From positions 28,783,558 to 28,847,557 of the forward strand of contig OX411543.1 in NCBI GenBank assembly GCA_948146395.1: 64,000 nt of DNA, read 5' to 3'. The DNA comes from Fragum whitleyi. Lineage: Eukaryota; Mollusca; Bivalvia; Cardiida; Cardiidae. Position 1 is the stretch's first letter; every line of letters starts with the position of its first letter. Below the pieces are notes generated by a model. It searched no databases. It saw only the letters and a list, made by a program, of their open reading frames with translations, and had not been told where the DNA came from. The translations under genes were made by a program, and so were the position numbers. Shown here piece by piece: positions 30,268 through 42,127 of the stretch.

Positions 30268-31620
30268 AAATACAGTCCATCTTGCTCAAGAGACCATGTC
30301 TACTTAGTGACCATTTTTATTAAGAGACCATTCTCAAAATCCCATTTTAAATAACTAGAAAGCCATGAATGGCTTGAGTCGCTCCACAGGCTTGAAATTC
30401 TTGTAAAAGCAAATAAATGTTTTGACTTGATTTTTAGATATTTGGGGTTCTACTGATGTTGAAAATGATTTTCAAAGTTTGAACTATTTAACAGATAGAG
30501 AAATGTCCTCCGCTCTTAAAAGACATATTTTTCATAAAATCAAAATGATTTTTGGCTGCATGATAATGGGTCACTGAAAGATCATACCAAAAATTTTTGA
30601 TTGATATCCATCAGTTACATTCTGAGAAAATGATTTTCATAGTTTCCACTATTTAACTTGTTGAGAAATGACCTACACCCAAAAAATGCATATTTTTCAT
30701 CCAATCAAAATAATTTTTGGTACACTGATTAAGGGTCACTCAAGGATCATTCAAGTGAAATTTGGTTGATATCCAAAAATTAGATTCTAAGAAAATGTTT
30801 TTCAAATTTTCCACTGTATAACATATAGAGAAATGACCTCTGCCCATAAAATGCATATTTTACATCCGATCACAATGATTTATTGTAGACTGATAGATCA
30901 TTCCAGTGAAATTTGGTTGATATCCATCAATTAGATTCTGACAAAATGAATTTCAAAGTTTCCACTATATAACATATAGAGAAATGACCTCCGCCCATAA
31001 AATCCATATTTTTCATCCGATCACAATGATTTTTGGTAGACAAATAAAGGGTCACCGAAGGATCATTCATGTAAAATTTGGTTGATATCCATTGATTAGA
31101 ATCTGAGAAAACTCATTTTTTACCATATTTGGAAATTAGCCACGCCCATTAAATCCATGATTTACAATGGATCAAAATTTCTTGAACAACTTTGAAAGAG
31201 GGTCACCCAAGGATCATTCCTGTGAAGTTTGGCTGAAATTCATCCATTAGTTTCTGTGGAGAAGATTTTTAAACCAAAAGTTTACGACCGGACGCACGCA
31301 CGGACGGACGGACAGACAGACGAACGGACGCACGACGGACACAACGTCATGACAATAGCCCCAGTGGCTTTCAGCCAGTGGAGCTAAAAATGACTTCAAA
31401 GTAGATATAATTGGTCTAGAAATATTGTAAATGAATCCTATGTTGATAAAGCTCATTACAATTGTCTCAAGGAGACGATTCTTTTGAGTTTTAACAACAT
31501 AATGTTAACAATCAATCCAAATTAACATACATATCTAATCAAAATAAACACATACTAAGCAACCATTCTCTTTAACGACCACTTTTTCTTGGTCCCATTA
31601 GTGATCATTATTACAAGTTT
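30268..31620. mobile_element. TACAGT-ended inverted-repeat element, split by a Helitron-like insertion
   Basis: The left end TACAGTCCATCTTGCTCAAG and the right part CTAAGCAACCATTC..AACGACCAC match the intact 324-bp element at 61401-61724. The insertion 30352-31390 sits between them. The palindrome AATCCTATGTTG..CAACATAATG (31434-31505) is in the same place as in the intact copy. Confidence 0.65.
30352..31390. mobile_element. Helitron-like element with about 166-bp tandem units (copy 1)
   Basis: Begins ACTAGAAAGCCATGAATGGC and ends AGTGGCTTTCAGCCAGTGGAGCTAAAAA in two parts: a hairpin TGGCT-TTC-AGCCA, then GTGGAGCTAA. Inside are several units (GAAATGACCTCCGCCCATAA, AAAGGGTCACTCAAGGATCA, TGGTTGATATCCATC) and a GACG/GACA short tandem run (31285-31335). 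A hairpin followed by CTRR fits a Helitron 3' end. Non-coding and non-autonomous. Confidence 0.75.
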
Positions 31621-32044
31621 TCCTGTATTTCTATTTCATCTGATAACCTTTACCTTGTAAATATTTTTTTTTGTACTGAAAAGTGTTGGATAAATTAAAA
31701 TACTAATAAGTTTGAACTTCAACATAAATCTTGTTTCTGTTTGATTTTTTTTTAATTTTTAAGTTGGTCTACAATACTTGAATACAATAATTGAGATTTA
31801 TCACAAATGAGTCTATATGTTACGTTTCCAACAATTCCACATATACTGTTTATGCAGGACAAACACAAGTAACCTGGGCACAGAACAGCCACAAAGTGTA
31901 TTTAGAATACTCATGATTAACAGTAATTTTACATTTGTAATCTGCAGAGTGCATCTTAGTACAAACCATGTACAGTCTTTGGGGTTGTAAAATCTGGTCT
32001 AAGTCTTCAACAGACACAACAGTGAAATTTTTGGAAATGTTTGT
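31621..32044. other. Intergenic, no supported feature
   Basis: AT-rich sequence between the TACAGT-ended element and the reverse SINE; nothing supported. Confidence 0.4.
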
Positions 32045-32305
32045 TTATTTGAATGGGTTATAACACCACTTACAACATTCTTTCAGTTATATTGCGATGG
32101 CTGGAGCACCTGACAATGGATTCCCGGTATTTCTCACACCAGTACTACCATCACATCCTTTCCTAGCCACCTGCTATCTGGCTTAAGTCTACAATTATTA
32201 ACCCATTGGTGGGAGACAAATAGTAGAAAGGGATGAGTGCCGTCATCATGGATCGAACCCATGACTCATGATTTAGAGGCTGATTTCACTATGAAGACCA
32301 CTGCT
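32045..32305 (-). mobile_element. tRNA-derived SINE, V-SINE-like (reverse copy)
   Basis: The reverse complement shows a tRNA-like head with GGGTTCGATCC (B box), then GCACTCATCCCTTTC, TTGTCTCCCACCAATGGGTT, GGTGCTCCAGCCATCGCAAT and a decayed tail, collinear with 44384-44664. The A box is degraded. Resemblance to molluscan V-SINEs (RUDI type) is from memory of the family layout. Confidence 0.75.
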
Positions 32306-33458
32306 TGGAAATGTACATCACAGGCTCAAATATATTATGTTAATTACAAGTCACTATTAAAATTCTTGATTACTCAAGAAATGAAGACACTTATCACATT
32401 ATAACAAATTCAAACTCTGTTTATAGTTTTTGCTGTAAATTTTATTTGGCTTTAAAGTACATCATCATTCCAGCATGTATTGGGTCAGTTATTCTTCTTA
32501 TCTGTGTCACCCCCACTGTCCCCAGCTGTGACTTCAGTATGTGGTATGGCTCCATTGCTCTCTTTACTTCCAAAACCAATAGGGCAGCTCTGAAATGAAT
32601 CAGTAGTGGATACAGGGCTCGTGTTTGACCCTTAAACCCGAATTTTAGCCCCCAAAATTTGAAAATATTCTATTCTGACCCACAGAATTTTCTATCAAGG
32701 GGGTTATTTTGACTCTTTCAATTTTCCAAATTGCATCTTGATTCTGCTACAAACCGTATTTGTTTTAGAATGAATTGTCTCCTTTCATATCTTTATGAGA
32801 GATTGATATGAAATATGAATTTCTTATAAAGATATGAAGAAAAATATCAAAGAAGTTGATTGGAATTACCATGAAATAGTTATTTATAATACCCTTGTTT
32901 TATTTTTCTGACAAGATTACAGGATAGATGAGAAATAACTTCCTAAGCTAAAACACTCATAAAAAAGAATGTTGCTAATAAAACTTTTACTTTAAATCAT
33001 ATAACTTCACAAATGTAATCTGCACCCCATTATTACTGAATTACCATTGTTTTCCCTCTGAAAAAACATTTTTTTTTAAAAAAAAAGCTAATATTTCATC
33101 CTAAACATAGACATTATCTAAAAAAGAATTCTTATGAGTCATTTGACACTGCCACCTGTGATGAAATGAAAGATCAGGCTACAAAGGGTTTCATATACAA
33201 TGCCTCTCATAAACCCACACTATTGATCTGCCATTGAAAATCAAAGCTTTAAATGTAAATTACATTCATCACAAATGTAAATAATTTTGTAACGCATCAT
33301 TTATATCATTATCATAAGATGATTTATAAAGACAACTAAGAGAGAGGGAATTCAACATATTCAATTGCACTTTCTTGCTGCATGCATGTATTAATTCCAA
33401 TTGTAATAAAGAGTGAAAATATTGTTAGGTCTTGATACTTTCAAATAAATCCATTTAA
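32306..33458. other. Intergenic; one dispersed repeat end
   Basis: At 32600-32720 lies an inverted match (CAGGGCTCGTGTTTGACCC, AAGGGGGTTATTTTGAC) to 41763-42127 in the LYSMD intron. The remainder is AT-rich without features I can support. Confidence 0.5.
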
Positions 33459-34529
33459 CTAGAAAGCCATGAATGGCTTGAGTCGCTCCACAGGCATGAA
33501 ATTCTTGTAAAAGCAAATAAATGTTTTGACTAAATTTCAAGATATTTGGGGTTCAACTGATGTTGAAAATGATTCCATCAGTTACATTTTGAGAAAATGA
33601 TTTTCATAGTTTCCACTATTTAACATATTGAGGAATGACCTCCGCCCATAAAATGCATATTTTTCATCCAATGAATATAATTTTTGGTACACTGATAAAG
33701 GGTCACTCAAGGATCATTCCAGTGAAATTTGGTTGATATCCAAAAATTAGATTCTGAGAAAATGATTTTCAAATATTCCACTATAAAACATATAGAGAAA
33801 TGACCTCTGCCCATAAAATGCATATTTTTCATCCAATCAAAATAATTTTTGGTACACTGATAAAGGGTCACTCAAGGATCATTCATGTAAAATTTGGTTG
33901 ATATCCATCAATTACATTCTGAGAAAATGATTTTCAAAGTTTCCACTATATAACATATTGAGAATTGACCTTCGCCCATAAAATGCATATTTTCCATCTG
34001 ATCACAATGATTTTTTGTAGACTGATAAAGGGTCACTCAAGGATCATTCCAGTGAAATTTGGTTGATATCCATCTGTAACATTCTGAGAAAATGATTTTC
34101 AAAGTTTCCACTATATAACACATAGAGAATTGACCTCTGCCCATAAAATGCATATTTTCCATCCGATCACAATGATGTTTTGAAGACTGATAAAGGGTCA
34201 CCCAAGGATCATTCATGTAAAATTTAATTGGTATCCATTGATTAGATTCTGAGAAAACTCACTTTTTACCATATTTGGAAATTAGCCACGCCCATTAAAT
34301 CCATGTTTTTCATTGGATCAAAATTTCTTGAACAACTTTGAAAGAGGGTCACCCAAGGATCATTCCTGTGAAGTTTGGTTGAAATCACTCCAGTAGTTTC
34401 TGAGGAGAAGATTTTTAAAGAAAAGTTTACGACCGGACGCACGCACGCACGGACGGACGGACGGACGGACGCACGACGGACACAACGCCATGACAATAGC
34501 CCCAGTGGCTTTCAGCCAGTGGAGCTAAA
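33459..34529. mobile_element. Helitron-like element with about 166-bp tandem units (copy 2)
   Basis: Same termini as copy 1: CTAGAAAGCCATGAATGGCT at the left, hairpin and GTGGAGCTAAAAA at the right. It has about five tandem units and a GCAC/GGAC run at 34432-34480. Little decayed, so probably a recent insertion. Confidence 0.8.
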
Positions 34530-34707
34530 AACTATCAAATTTATCAAAGGCTGATAATTTATAGTAATATGAACAATGTGTAGATTAACATTGTTTGGAC
34601 ATTTCACTACCAAATAGAAATGAAACATCTTGGTAGGAAACGTCCAATAGTGAAATGTCTAAACAGTGAAACGACTGCCACCCATCATGTGGGACCTGTA
34701 ATATTAA

Positions 34708-34928
34708 CCCTTTGCTGTTTAATCCCTGCTTTTTACGTGCCTGTGATTTTATGATTAAGAAAAAAATGTGAAAAAAGAAGAAATTGCTTCTGACAAGCAA
34801 TTTCTTCTTTTTCCACACTATTTTCTACGCTACTAAATGGTTATTTTTCAAATTAAATCCACTTTTAATTTTCGTCTGCAAAACATTTGAATTTGGACAG
34901 GTCCAAAATTTTGTAAAACAGGAAAGGG
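34708..34928. mobile_element. 221-bp MITE, TTAA target, piggyBac-like ends (copy 2)
   Basis: Inverted relative of 5549-5769 with exactly the same length, flanked by TTAA at 34704-34707 and 34929-34932. Ends CCCTTTGCTGTTTAATCCC and GGAAAGGG. The central hairpin pairs GAAGAAATTGC with GCAATTTCTTC. Confidence 0.87.
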
Positions 34929-34932
34929 TTAA

Positions 34933-35131
34933 GAGACTGGACTTAGCCTAAGGCAAAAATGCTGCTGTTGTCTTTTTGAATGCAATTTAAGAAAAACACC
35001 ACTTTCAAAAACAATATATAGTATCACAGAGGCTGGTGTACCAAACCATAGCTTCCTGTCATTGTTACTTCAGTTCATCCATGATATTCCTCCAAGGCTA
35101 CAGTATTGAAAAGTTGCCAGATGAGTATCTA
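34933..35131. other. Short intergenic spacer
   Basis: No feature seen. Confidence 0.4.
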
Positions 35132-36326
35132 GAACTAGAAAGCCATGAATGGCTTGTGTCGCTCCACAGGCTTGAATTTCTTGTAATAGCAAATCTAAGT
35201 TTTGACTAGATATTTTGGCTTCTACTGATGTTGAAAAGATTTTCAAAGTTTCACTATTATAACCTATAGAGAAATGACCTCCACCCATAAAATACATATT
35301 TTTCTTCATATCACAAAAATTTTTGGCTGAATGATAATGGATCACCGGAGGATCATACTAGTGAAGTTTGATTGATATCCATCAGTAACATTCTGAGAAA
35401 ATGATTTTCAAAGTTTGCACTATATAACAAATAGAGAAATGACCTCCGCCCATAAAATACACATTTTTCATCAGATCACAATAATTTATGGCAAACTGAT
35501 AAAGGGTCACCCAAGGATCATTCATGTAAAAGTTGGTTGATATCTATCAGTTACATTCTGAGAAATTGATTTTTAAAGTTTCCACTATATAATATATAGA
35601 GAAATGACCTCCGCCAATAAAGTACATATTTTTTAACCGATCACAATAATTTTTTGTAGACTGTTAAAGGGTCACCCAAGGATCATTCATGTAAAATTTG
35701 GTTGATATCTGTCATTTAGATTCTGAGAAAATGATTTTTAAAGTTTCCACTATATAACATATAGAGGAATGACCTCCGCCAATAAAGTACATATTTCTTT
35801 TCCGATCACAATAATTTTTTGTAGACTGATAAAGGGTCACCCAAGGATTATTCATGTAAATTTTGGTTGATATCTATCAATTAGATTCTGAGAAAATGAT
35901 TTTCAAAGTTTCCACTATATAACATATTGAGAAATGACTCAGCCCATAAAAATACATATTTTTCATCCGATTACAATATTTTGTTGTATACTGATAAAGG
36001 GTCACCCAAGGATCATTCATGTAAAATTTGGTTGATATCCATCAGTTAGAACCTGAGAAAAGTCACTTTTTACCATATTTGGAAATTAGCCACGCCCATT
36101 AAATCCATGTTTTTCATTGGATCAAAATTTCTTGAACAACTTTGAAAGAGGGTCACCCAAGGATCATTCCTATGAAGTTTGGTTGAAATCCATCCAGTAG
36201 TTTCTGAGGAGAAGATTTTTAAAGTAAAAGTTTACGACCGAACGCACGGACGCACGTACGGACGGACGCACGACGGACACAACGCCATGACAATAGCCCC
36301 AGTGGCTTTCAGCCAGTGGAGCTAAA
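35132..36326. mobile_element. Helitron-like element with about 166-bp tandem units (copy 3)
   Basis: The longest array of this type: GAAATGACC recurs at about 35270, 35434, 35600, 35766 and 35930, a spacing of about 165 bp. Ends are as in copies 1 and 2; a GACG run is at 36238-36275. Confidence 0.8.
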
Positions 36327-37525
36327 AATTATTTTCTGTTCCTGATTTTGTAAGATTTGATGCAATTTTTTTTTTCAATATAGATGTTTTGATCCTGAAG
36401 AAGCTGTATCTAATGCATACTCATTCCAAGTTCGATTGGTATACAGTAATTCCGGCAGAGCGCCTTTTCTACGTTTTTGACGCAAATAAATCGTGGGCGA
36501 TTCAAAAAAATTCACCAAGTGCATTTTTATGCGGCACAATAGAAATTGACTTTAAAATACAACTATCGTAGGTTGTATTTAATGGCTCTGACAGAAATTT
36601 GAGCCCAGATGTACAAAAAATAATAAACTACTGCCAGGGAACGACTTAAAATAGATTTTCGTGGATAGCCCTGTCAGCCCTGTTGTTGGTGGTGTTCTTT
36701 TGATATGGACAGTTTCTATAGAAACACATTTATTGCACCGGGAACCTTTTTTTATCGGATATAAGAAATAATCAGGTTACATTGGAACAAAAAATAATCA
36801 GAATACAAATTAACGAGTTTGACTTTCATTCCCAGGCATTGTCGCGATTCAGAAGGGACGTCCTTCAGGAGTACACAAAGACGTATCAACATGTCAAGAT
36901 GATGATAGCACCTTTACCTTATTCGTAATTGTTATTTGATCGCGTTGATTAATTGTTTAGATTAATGCTCTACCACGTACTTTCTTTAATTTTTCGAGAG
37001 TTGCCGACAGTTATTCAGACCAATTTCATCGCGCTCTTCTTCTTTTTCCATTTTCTTTTCTTTTGGATAAAAAGAAATCTTGCCTCCAAATACTGTTGCT
37101 GTTTGCAAAGAATGTCATGAAGTTGTTTCATAGCAAAAATTACTTACATCAAATTTTAAATTATAATCCTAATCAAAATATCCGAGTGATAAGGATGTTA
37201 GAAAAACATTAGCTTTCTTGTCAAATCCTTTTTCAGACTGACGTCACTCTATAAATTTCTCAGGGAGTGACCCGACTTCAAACGTGCCGCCAAACACCTG
37301 ACCTGGTCCAAGGCATCAGTGTTTTCACAACAACACGCTTTTCTCTCGTGTGTACTCGGCAGCGTTATTAAATTGCATAAGTCCTGGAATATTAAACGCA
37401 AAGCTGGCCTTCTTTGTAAAAGGTATTTGATTATCGCTTACTAAATTCATGTTGGAACTTTTAATTAGTAACGATCGGTGACCTTTGGATTTGAAAGCCG
37501 TTGGTCCTCAGGATAATTGATTATA
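36327..37525. other. Intergenic; two weak exon candidates
   Basis: A poly-T tract with CAATATAG at about 36383 precedes a short open stretch, and TTTCATTCCCAG at 36826-36837 precedes a 30-codon open frame (LQEYTKTYQHVKMMIAP) ending in TAA at 36926-36928. I do not recognise either, so they are not called as genes. Confidence 0.35.
37517..37525. repeat. Target-site duplication, left (9 bp)
   Basis: TTGATTATA directly before the 1,285-bp element; the identical 9 bases follow it at 38811-38819. Confidence 0.9.
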
Positions 37526-38810
37526 GGAAGTGGCTAGCGGTACGGGTCCGTACGGGTCCGTACGGCTAGTCTCGTAGGCTAAACGTAAGGACCCGTACGG
37601 CTAGCCTGTCCTCACTGGATACGCTAGCCGTACGGGAGTTTTTCAACCAATCAGAATACAGTATTTGATTTCTTATTATCTACCGTCTTTGGGTTCACCT
37701 ATCGTTTATTCAATGATAATTGCATCTTTATTTTTACGCGTTTAAGAACTTTCTTGGTAAAAAAAGGGAGAGATTACGAATCCCTTTTTAAGTATTATCG
37801 ACCTATATTCAACCAATGCGTTTTATGATACGTTTTCCGAAATAGTTTTTCACACAGTTTTTCATTCAAATTAAATAAAATTATTAATGATTTTGAAAGT
37901 CTGGCCGGCAATAAAATAATTTTAATTGGGTGTCATTAGCAGATTTTTTCATGACCTCAAAATTAGATGTAGCGGCACAAATTAGGCATTTTTGTGAAAA
38001 TGTTAGGCATTTAATGTGGAAACGTGTTGGGTGTTTGTCTTAATATTTACTGTTTCCATAAAACGGACGTAAACGTGTTCGGGAAAAAAACCAACATGAT
38101 ACGGAATTTTTCAGATATAATCAAGATATTTGTAGTGTCAAAAAAATACTGGAGGTAGGCGCTAAGAAATTTAAGTAAAAAATTCTTTTTAAACATTCTT
38201 TTTATTTTTCATTTTCTTATTTGAGGGTAGTCGTATTAATCGTAGTCGTATTCTGATATTTAACTAGACACAAAAAGGACATTAAAAACGTGTAATGTCT
38301 GGAATCTTCCAACGGGTACGTAAATTTAACTCACCTTCACAATCAAGCCACCCTCACCAAATTATTTGCATTGTTGAATTCCCAGTAATGAGAGTTTTGT
38401 AGAATATCTTTTTTTATTAAGTTATTCAAGGCAGGGACTCAGGAAGGTCCGTGTTGAAGTAGACCGTGCGAAAGTTTGTTTGCCTAACAAAGAATTTTTT
38501 TATCAACTGAGAAATATGTTCACACTTTTACCGCCCAGTAATAGATTTAAACTATTGCACTAAAACATATATCTTCTTTCATGCATATAAAGAGAAAACG
38601 GAAAAATATCGAAGTATGCAAATAGAAAGATAACATTTATTATTCAATACAGTGCCGTATTCGGATTGGTTTAAAACTTCCTTGATGTATTCTGATTGGT
38701 TGAAAAACTCCCGTACGGCTAGCCTGTCCAGTGAGGACTGGCTAAACGTACGGCTCCGTACGTTTAGCCTACCAGACTAGCCATACGGACCCGTACAGCT
38801 AGCCACTTCC
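37526..38810. mobile_element. 1,285-bp transposon with long compound inverted repeats and 9-bp target duplication
   Basis: Starts GGAAGTGGCTAGC and ends GCTAGCCACTTCC. The terminal inverted repeats run about 120-130 bp (to the AACCAATCAGAATACA stretch) and are themselves built from repeated GTACGG and GGCTAGCC motifs, so each end can also fold on itself; the left arm has about 10 extra bases. The interior is AT-rich without a coding frame. Perfect 9-bp flanking duplications fit Mutator-like elements (9-11 bp) or Merlin (8-9 bp); which of the two is unresolved. A non-autonomous, fairly young insertion. Confidence 0.88.
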
Positions 38811-38819
38811 TTGATTATA

Positions 38820-39332
38820 AAGATGTAAATAATTTTCAAAACTACCCTTTTTCAATTTTCATACAATAAAATGGGACACAGTAATAAGCAATTCATCAGA
38901 ATTGGCCAAATGAACATGTATGTATACATGTATGTGCGTTGATTCTAATGCTGATGATGTACTTGTACACCTTTTCGATCGCGATACTGACTGAACTAGG
39001 TTTTCAGATAATTGAAACTTCTGCTTAAAAGCAACTTTTTCTCCTGGCAAATTGGTTTTGCTAATAAACGGATTCCTCTGTATTTGGTTCGTTTATTTAT
39101 AAGGGAGTCTGTTGCATACAGCATATCTACTATGGTACTGACTACGGACCACTATGATATAGCAGTGATTCATTCTATATTTTGTTAACAAAATTGACCC
39201 ACTTAAATTCTAAATGACCCCCAGAAATAAAGACAGGGGGTAACAAATGACCCTATAAAAATTGATCCTGGCAGAAACACTGGGGATATGACATGTAATA
39301 AATGTCACGAAAACCAATGTCATATGACTCAC
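38820..39332. other. Probable intron or downstream part of the C18orf32-like gene
   Basis: Minus-strand sequence after the donor at 39332. The next exon should lie here or further left, but I could not place it: the one good acceptor (TTTGCCAG at about 39046) leads into a frame with a quick stop. Confidence 0.35.
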
Positions 39333-39473
39333 TTTGATTTTTGATGAATCGTTTTGAGAGTCTTCTACTTGAGCTTTCTTGAACCATGGTATATATTTGC
39401 CGAGAAATGGCTGTATGAACTTGTGAAAAACCCACAATACGAATGGAACCACAATACAAGATATGCAAACCAT
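39333..39473 (-). CDS. C18orf32/UPF0729 homologue, first coding exon
   Basis: ATG at 39473-39471, 47 codons, donor ATCAAA|GTGAGT in phase 0. The product starts MVCISCIVVPFVLWVFHKFI, followed by QPFLGKYIPWFKKA and a polar stretch. The N-terminus MVCxxCIVxPxxLWxxxKFxxP is the signature of the UPF0729 (C18orf32) family, small proteins of about 75 residues with one N-terminal hydrophobic segment. Human C18orf32 is an ER/lipid-droplet-associated protein reported in NF-kB activation screens; function here is unknown. Only the first exon is located; about 25-30 C-terminal residues are missing. It is divergently paired with the LysM gene 599 bases away. Confidence 0.85.
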
Positions 39474-40071
39474 TGTTTTGATATTTTTTTAATTTTGACA
39501 GCTTCCGGAAGTTGACGTAGTAATCAAAGGAATGAGTGTGGTGTAACTCTCAGTGTATATATTATATACATTTTAATTTTATAAAAAGAAAGGCCCAAGG
39601 ACAGTTTTTTTTTTTTTCATTTTTTTTTTATTATTTCTTGGCATGTGAAAACAGATTCAAGAATGAGACAATTGCCTGTGTCAAAGTTAAATGACTTCTT
39701 ATCCCTTCGGTTCATTTCATAATAAGCCAGTAACCCGTCCGTTTTGGTTTTTTTTAACACTTTTTGTTTTTCATCTTTTAAACTATTAATAAGCTTTTTG
39801 TCTTATTATGATGTAAGATTTTTATAATTATGATTTATTAATATCATAATTTTTAAAAAAAATATTGAATTCAAAGGTGAAGGCGCTTAACTACAACATG
39901 GTAAATCGCTTCGATGACTTGATTGCCATGCATTTCCGGTTATATGTCAAAGTCTGAAAATGAAAACACCGATAAGTTGCAAAAAGATCTAGCCCAAGAC
40001 AAAGTGTGCATCGATATGTCAGAATTCTTTGAACTGTCAATTTGATTTAAATACTATTTTCCCCGAACATT
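39474..40071. promoter_or_regulatory. Shared divergent promoter region, C18orf32-like and LYSMD-like genes
   Basis: A 598-bp region between two head-to-head start codons. It contains a palindromic ETS-type site CTTCCGGAAGT (39502-39512) next to TGACGTA (39513-39519, CRE-like), and another TTTCCGG at about 39931. ETS/GABP sites are typical of housekeeping bidirectional promoters. Poly-T runs at 39607-39640 separate the two sides. It includes the 5' UTRs of both genes. Confidence 0.6.
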
Positions 40072-40353
40072 ATGGGTTCCCGGCGTGGCATAACAAGCCT
40101 TTTTAGTGGAAGAAATGATTACGAATACACCAGACTTGGCGCTCAGGTGCAGAATGTTCCAAATAAAACCGTCTTCGTGTTCGGTGATGGGGACATCGCC
40201 GAAGATGATGTGGTAGAGTTTGAAATGGAGACGGTCAGATCAAGGAAAAAAGTAGGATCTCAACAAAAAGTGACTGAAAAGCCCTTGTTTGTTGAAAGGC
40301 CAATAGCTGAAGGGGATACATTACAATCACTCTGTTTGCAGTATGGGTGCCCT
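40072..40353 (+). CDS. LYSMD3/4-like LysM membrane protein, exon 1
   Basis: ATG at 40072 after an upstream in-frame stop-rich leader; 94 codons; donor CCT|GTAAGT in phase 0. It encodes MGSRRGITSL, a conserved-looking FVFGDGDIAEDD acidic segment (about residues 36-46), a basic patch, then the first half of a LysM domain: ERPIAEGDTLQSLCLQYGCP (residues 75-94), with the GDTL signature. LysM modules bind N-acetylglucosamine polymers in other proteins; animal LYSMD3/4 are membrane proteins, and LYSMD3 has been reported as a chitin-responsive receptor. Confidence 0.93.
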
Positions 40354-40496
40354 GTAAGTCCGTTTCTTACCAGATTCTCAGTGAAGTCGGCTAACCAAAA
40401 CCTTAAACCAAAACAACTTTAGCCTTACTTAAGTTTTTTGAAAGATTTTATCTAGGGGCATCATTACTATATCATATATATAGTCACAGTTCACAG

Positions 40497-41017
40497 TCAA
40501 CTCGGCCTGTGAATAACTCGGCCCGTCAACTCGGCCCGTCAACTCGGCCCGTCAATTTGGCCTGTTTATGTATAATGTATGACGATGCAATGTGAATATT
40601 TTGGATACCTTATGTGCTTTTTTGAAAAATATTAATTAATAAAATTAATAGGGGTTTTAATAATAATAATCTTATTTTACTATTAATTGGCATTTGTGTA
40701 AATATAAGATAAAAAAGATATAATTAAATACATAATTCACCTTTTATTCAAATTTATTTTTCAAATTATTTTTTTCTGAGCACATAAGAAGATGACAGGT
40801 TATATGCGTATTAAATATGAAGATCGAAGATTTTAGTCATCATTTGTGAAATCGCACCTCCTTTAAGTACTGTAAATTTCACACATTGATTAACTATCTG
40901 ATAGGTGTGCTTATATATCCGTTTACTAGGCTAAACACTCTATAATTATATACAGGCCAAGTTGACGGGCCGAGTTATACACAGGCCAAGTTTCTAACAG
41001 GCCGAGTTGACAGGACA
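40497..41017. mobile_element. Inverted-repeat element with iterated CAACTCGGCCCGT ends
   Basis: The left end has four direct copies of a 13-17 bp unit (CAACTCGGCCYGT and close variants, 40499-40563); the right end has three copies in inverse orientation (ACAGGCCAAGTT, ACGGGCCGAGTT, ACAGGCCGAGTTGAC). About 520 bp with an AT-rich core. The unit ladder at the termini is unusual for a MITE. Class unknown. Confidence 0.7.
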
Positions 41018-41762
41018 CCGCAGTCACTAGATGATAGGCTTTCAACGGTTACCAAGGTCTTTGACTTTTGACTTCGATTTATTTTTTTTTCAAAAGCTTA
41101 AGGTAAAATGGCAAATTATGTGTGAAATATATTAAGATGGAATGTTTTACATATCAATTGTCAACATTTGAACCTCCTTTTAACACTTTCATTAACTATC
41201 TGATTAGTGTGTTATTACATGCATATACTTTGCACTGTAACCTATACACAGGATGAGCTGATGGGATGAGTTTTGCACTGGCTGAGTTTTTAACAGGCCG
41301 AGTTGACAGGACACCTTTGTACCTTAATCATTTTTAATGAGTCGCAGGGCTCTCTGAAATGACCCGAGAAGACAACTTTTCCCGTAGGACGACAAAAGAT
41401 ACTATCAAAGATTCCGACACAACAATTTTTTCAATGGCATGTGTTTGACAGTAGCAGTCTGTTTTGTAAAATAGACTCTGAAATCATCTGTCATGGTTCA
41501 AGGGTCATTTAAAATGTAGTAAATTACAATAATAATTAATAAAGCCTTTATTTAAAGAGGCAACACAGTTGGGTTAACCCAGTCTTCCCTGTGAGCCTCT
41601 AACACTTATTGGAAAAGGTTAATTGATTATCCTTTACACTCACCCCAATCACTTATAACACCCAGCTTATGCCTTTTTTTGACTGAGTTTTTTTGCATTA
41701 TCCAGCATCTGCAGCCGTGTGTTGCAGTTGAAGGCAGTGCTTTTGTCTTAAGTGTAGCCCTT

Positions 41763-42127
41763 AACAGGGCTTGTGTTAGTGTTTGATTTTCGGGAGTCCA
41801 TGACTCCCAATCCAAGAAATTCTGGGGGTCAAATTTGAATTTAAAGGGGTCAAAACATCAGGAAAAGCAAATCATAAGTCGAATTTTGCATATATTTAGG
41901 ATTTACTTTAACTGTTTCTTGTAATGATATAAAAACAAGCAATTAATTTTTAGAACTTAAGATAGTAATTTATGAAAATTTTAGTTATAAAACCATGTTT
42001 TGACCCTTAGTAATTCCTCTCAAGGGGGTCAAAATGACCCCCTTGGGAGAAAATTCTAGGAGTCAAATTAAGCTATTTCAGATTTTTGGGGGGTCAAGCC
42101 TGGTTTAAGGGTCAAACACGAGCCCTG
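41763..42127. repeat. Inverted-repeat element with AACAGGGCTYGTGTT ends
   Basis: Ends complement each other (AACAGGGCTTGTGTTAG and TCAAACACGAGCCCTG); inside are TTTTTGGGGGGTCAA and AAGGGGGTCAAAATGACC. A related inverted fragment lies at 32600-32720 and a terminal piece near 44825-44850. Non-coding. Confidence 0.6.

Noticed and set aside
38859..39050. Second exon of the C18orf32-like gene
   Set aside because: An acceptor precedes it, but phase 0 continuation from exon 1 reaches a stop within 16 codons and the open frame is in the wrong phase.
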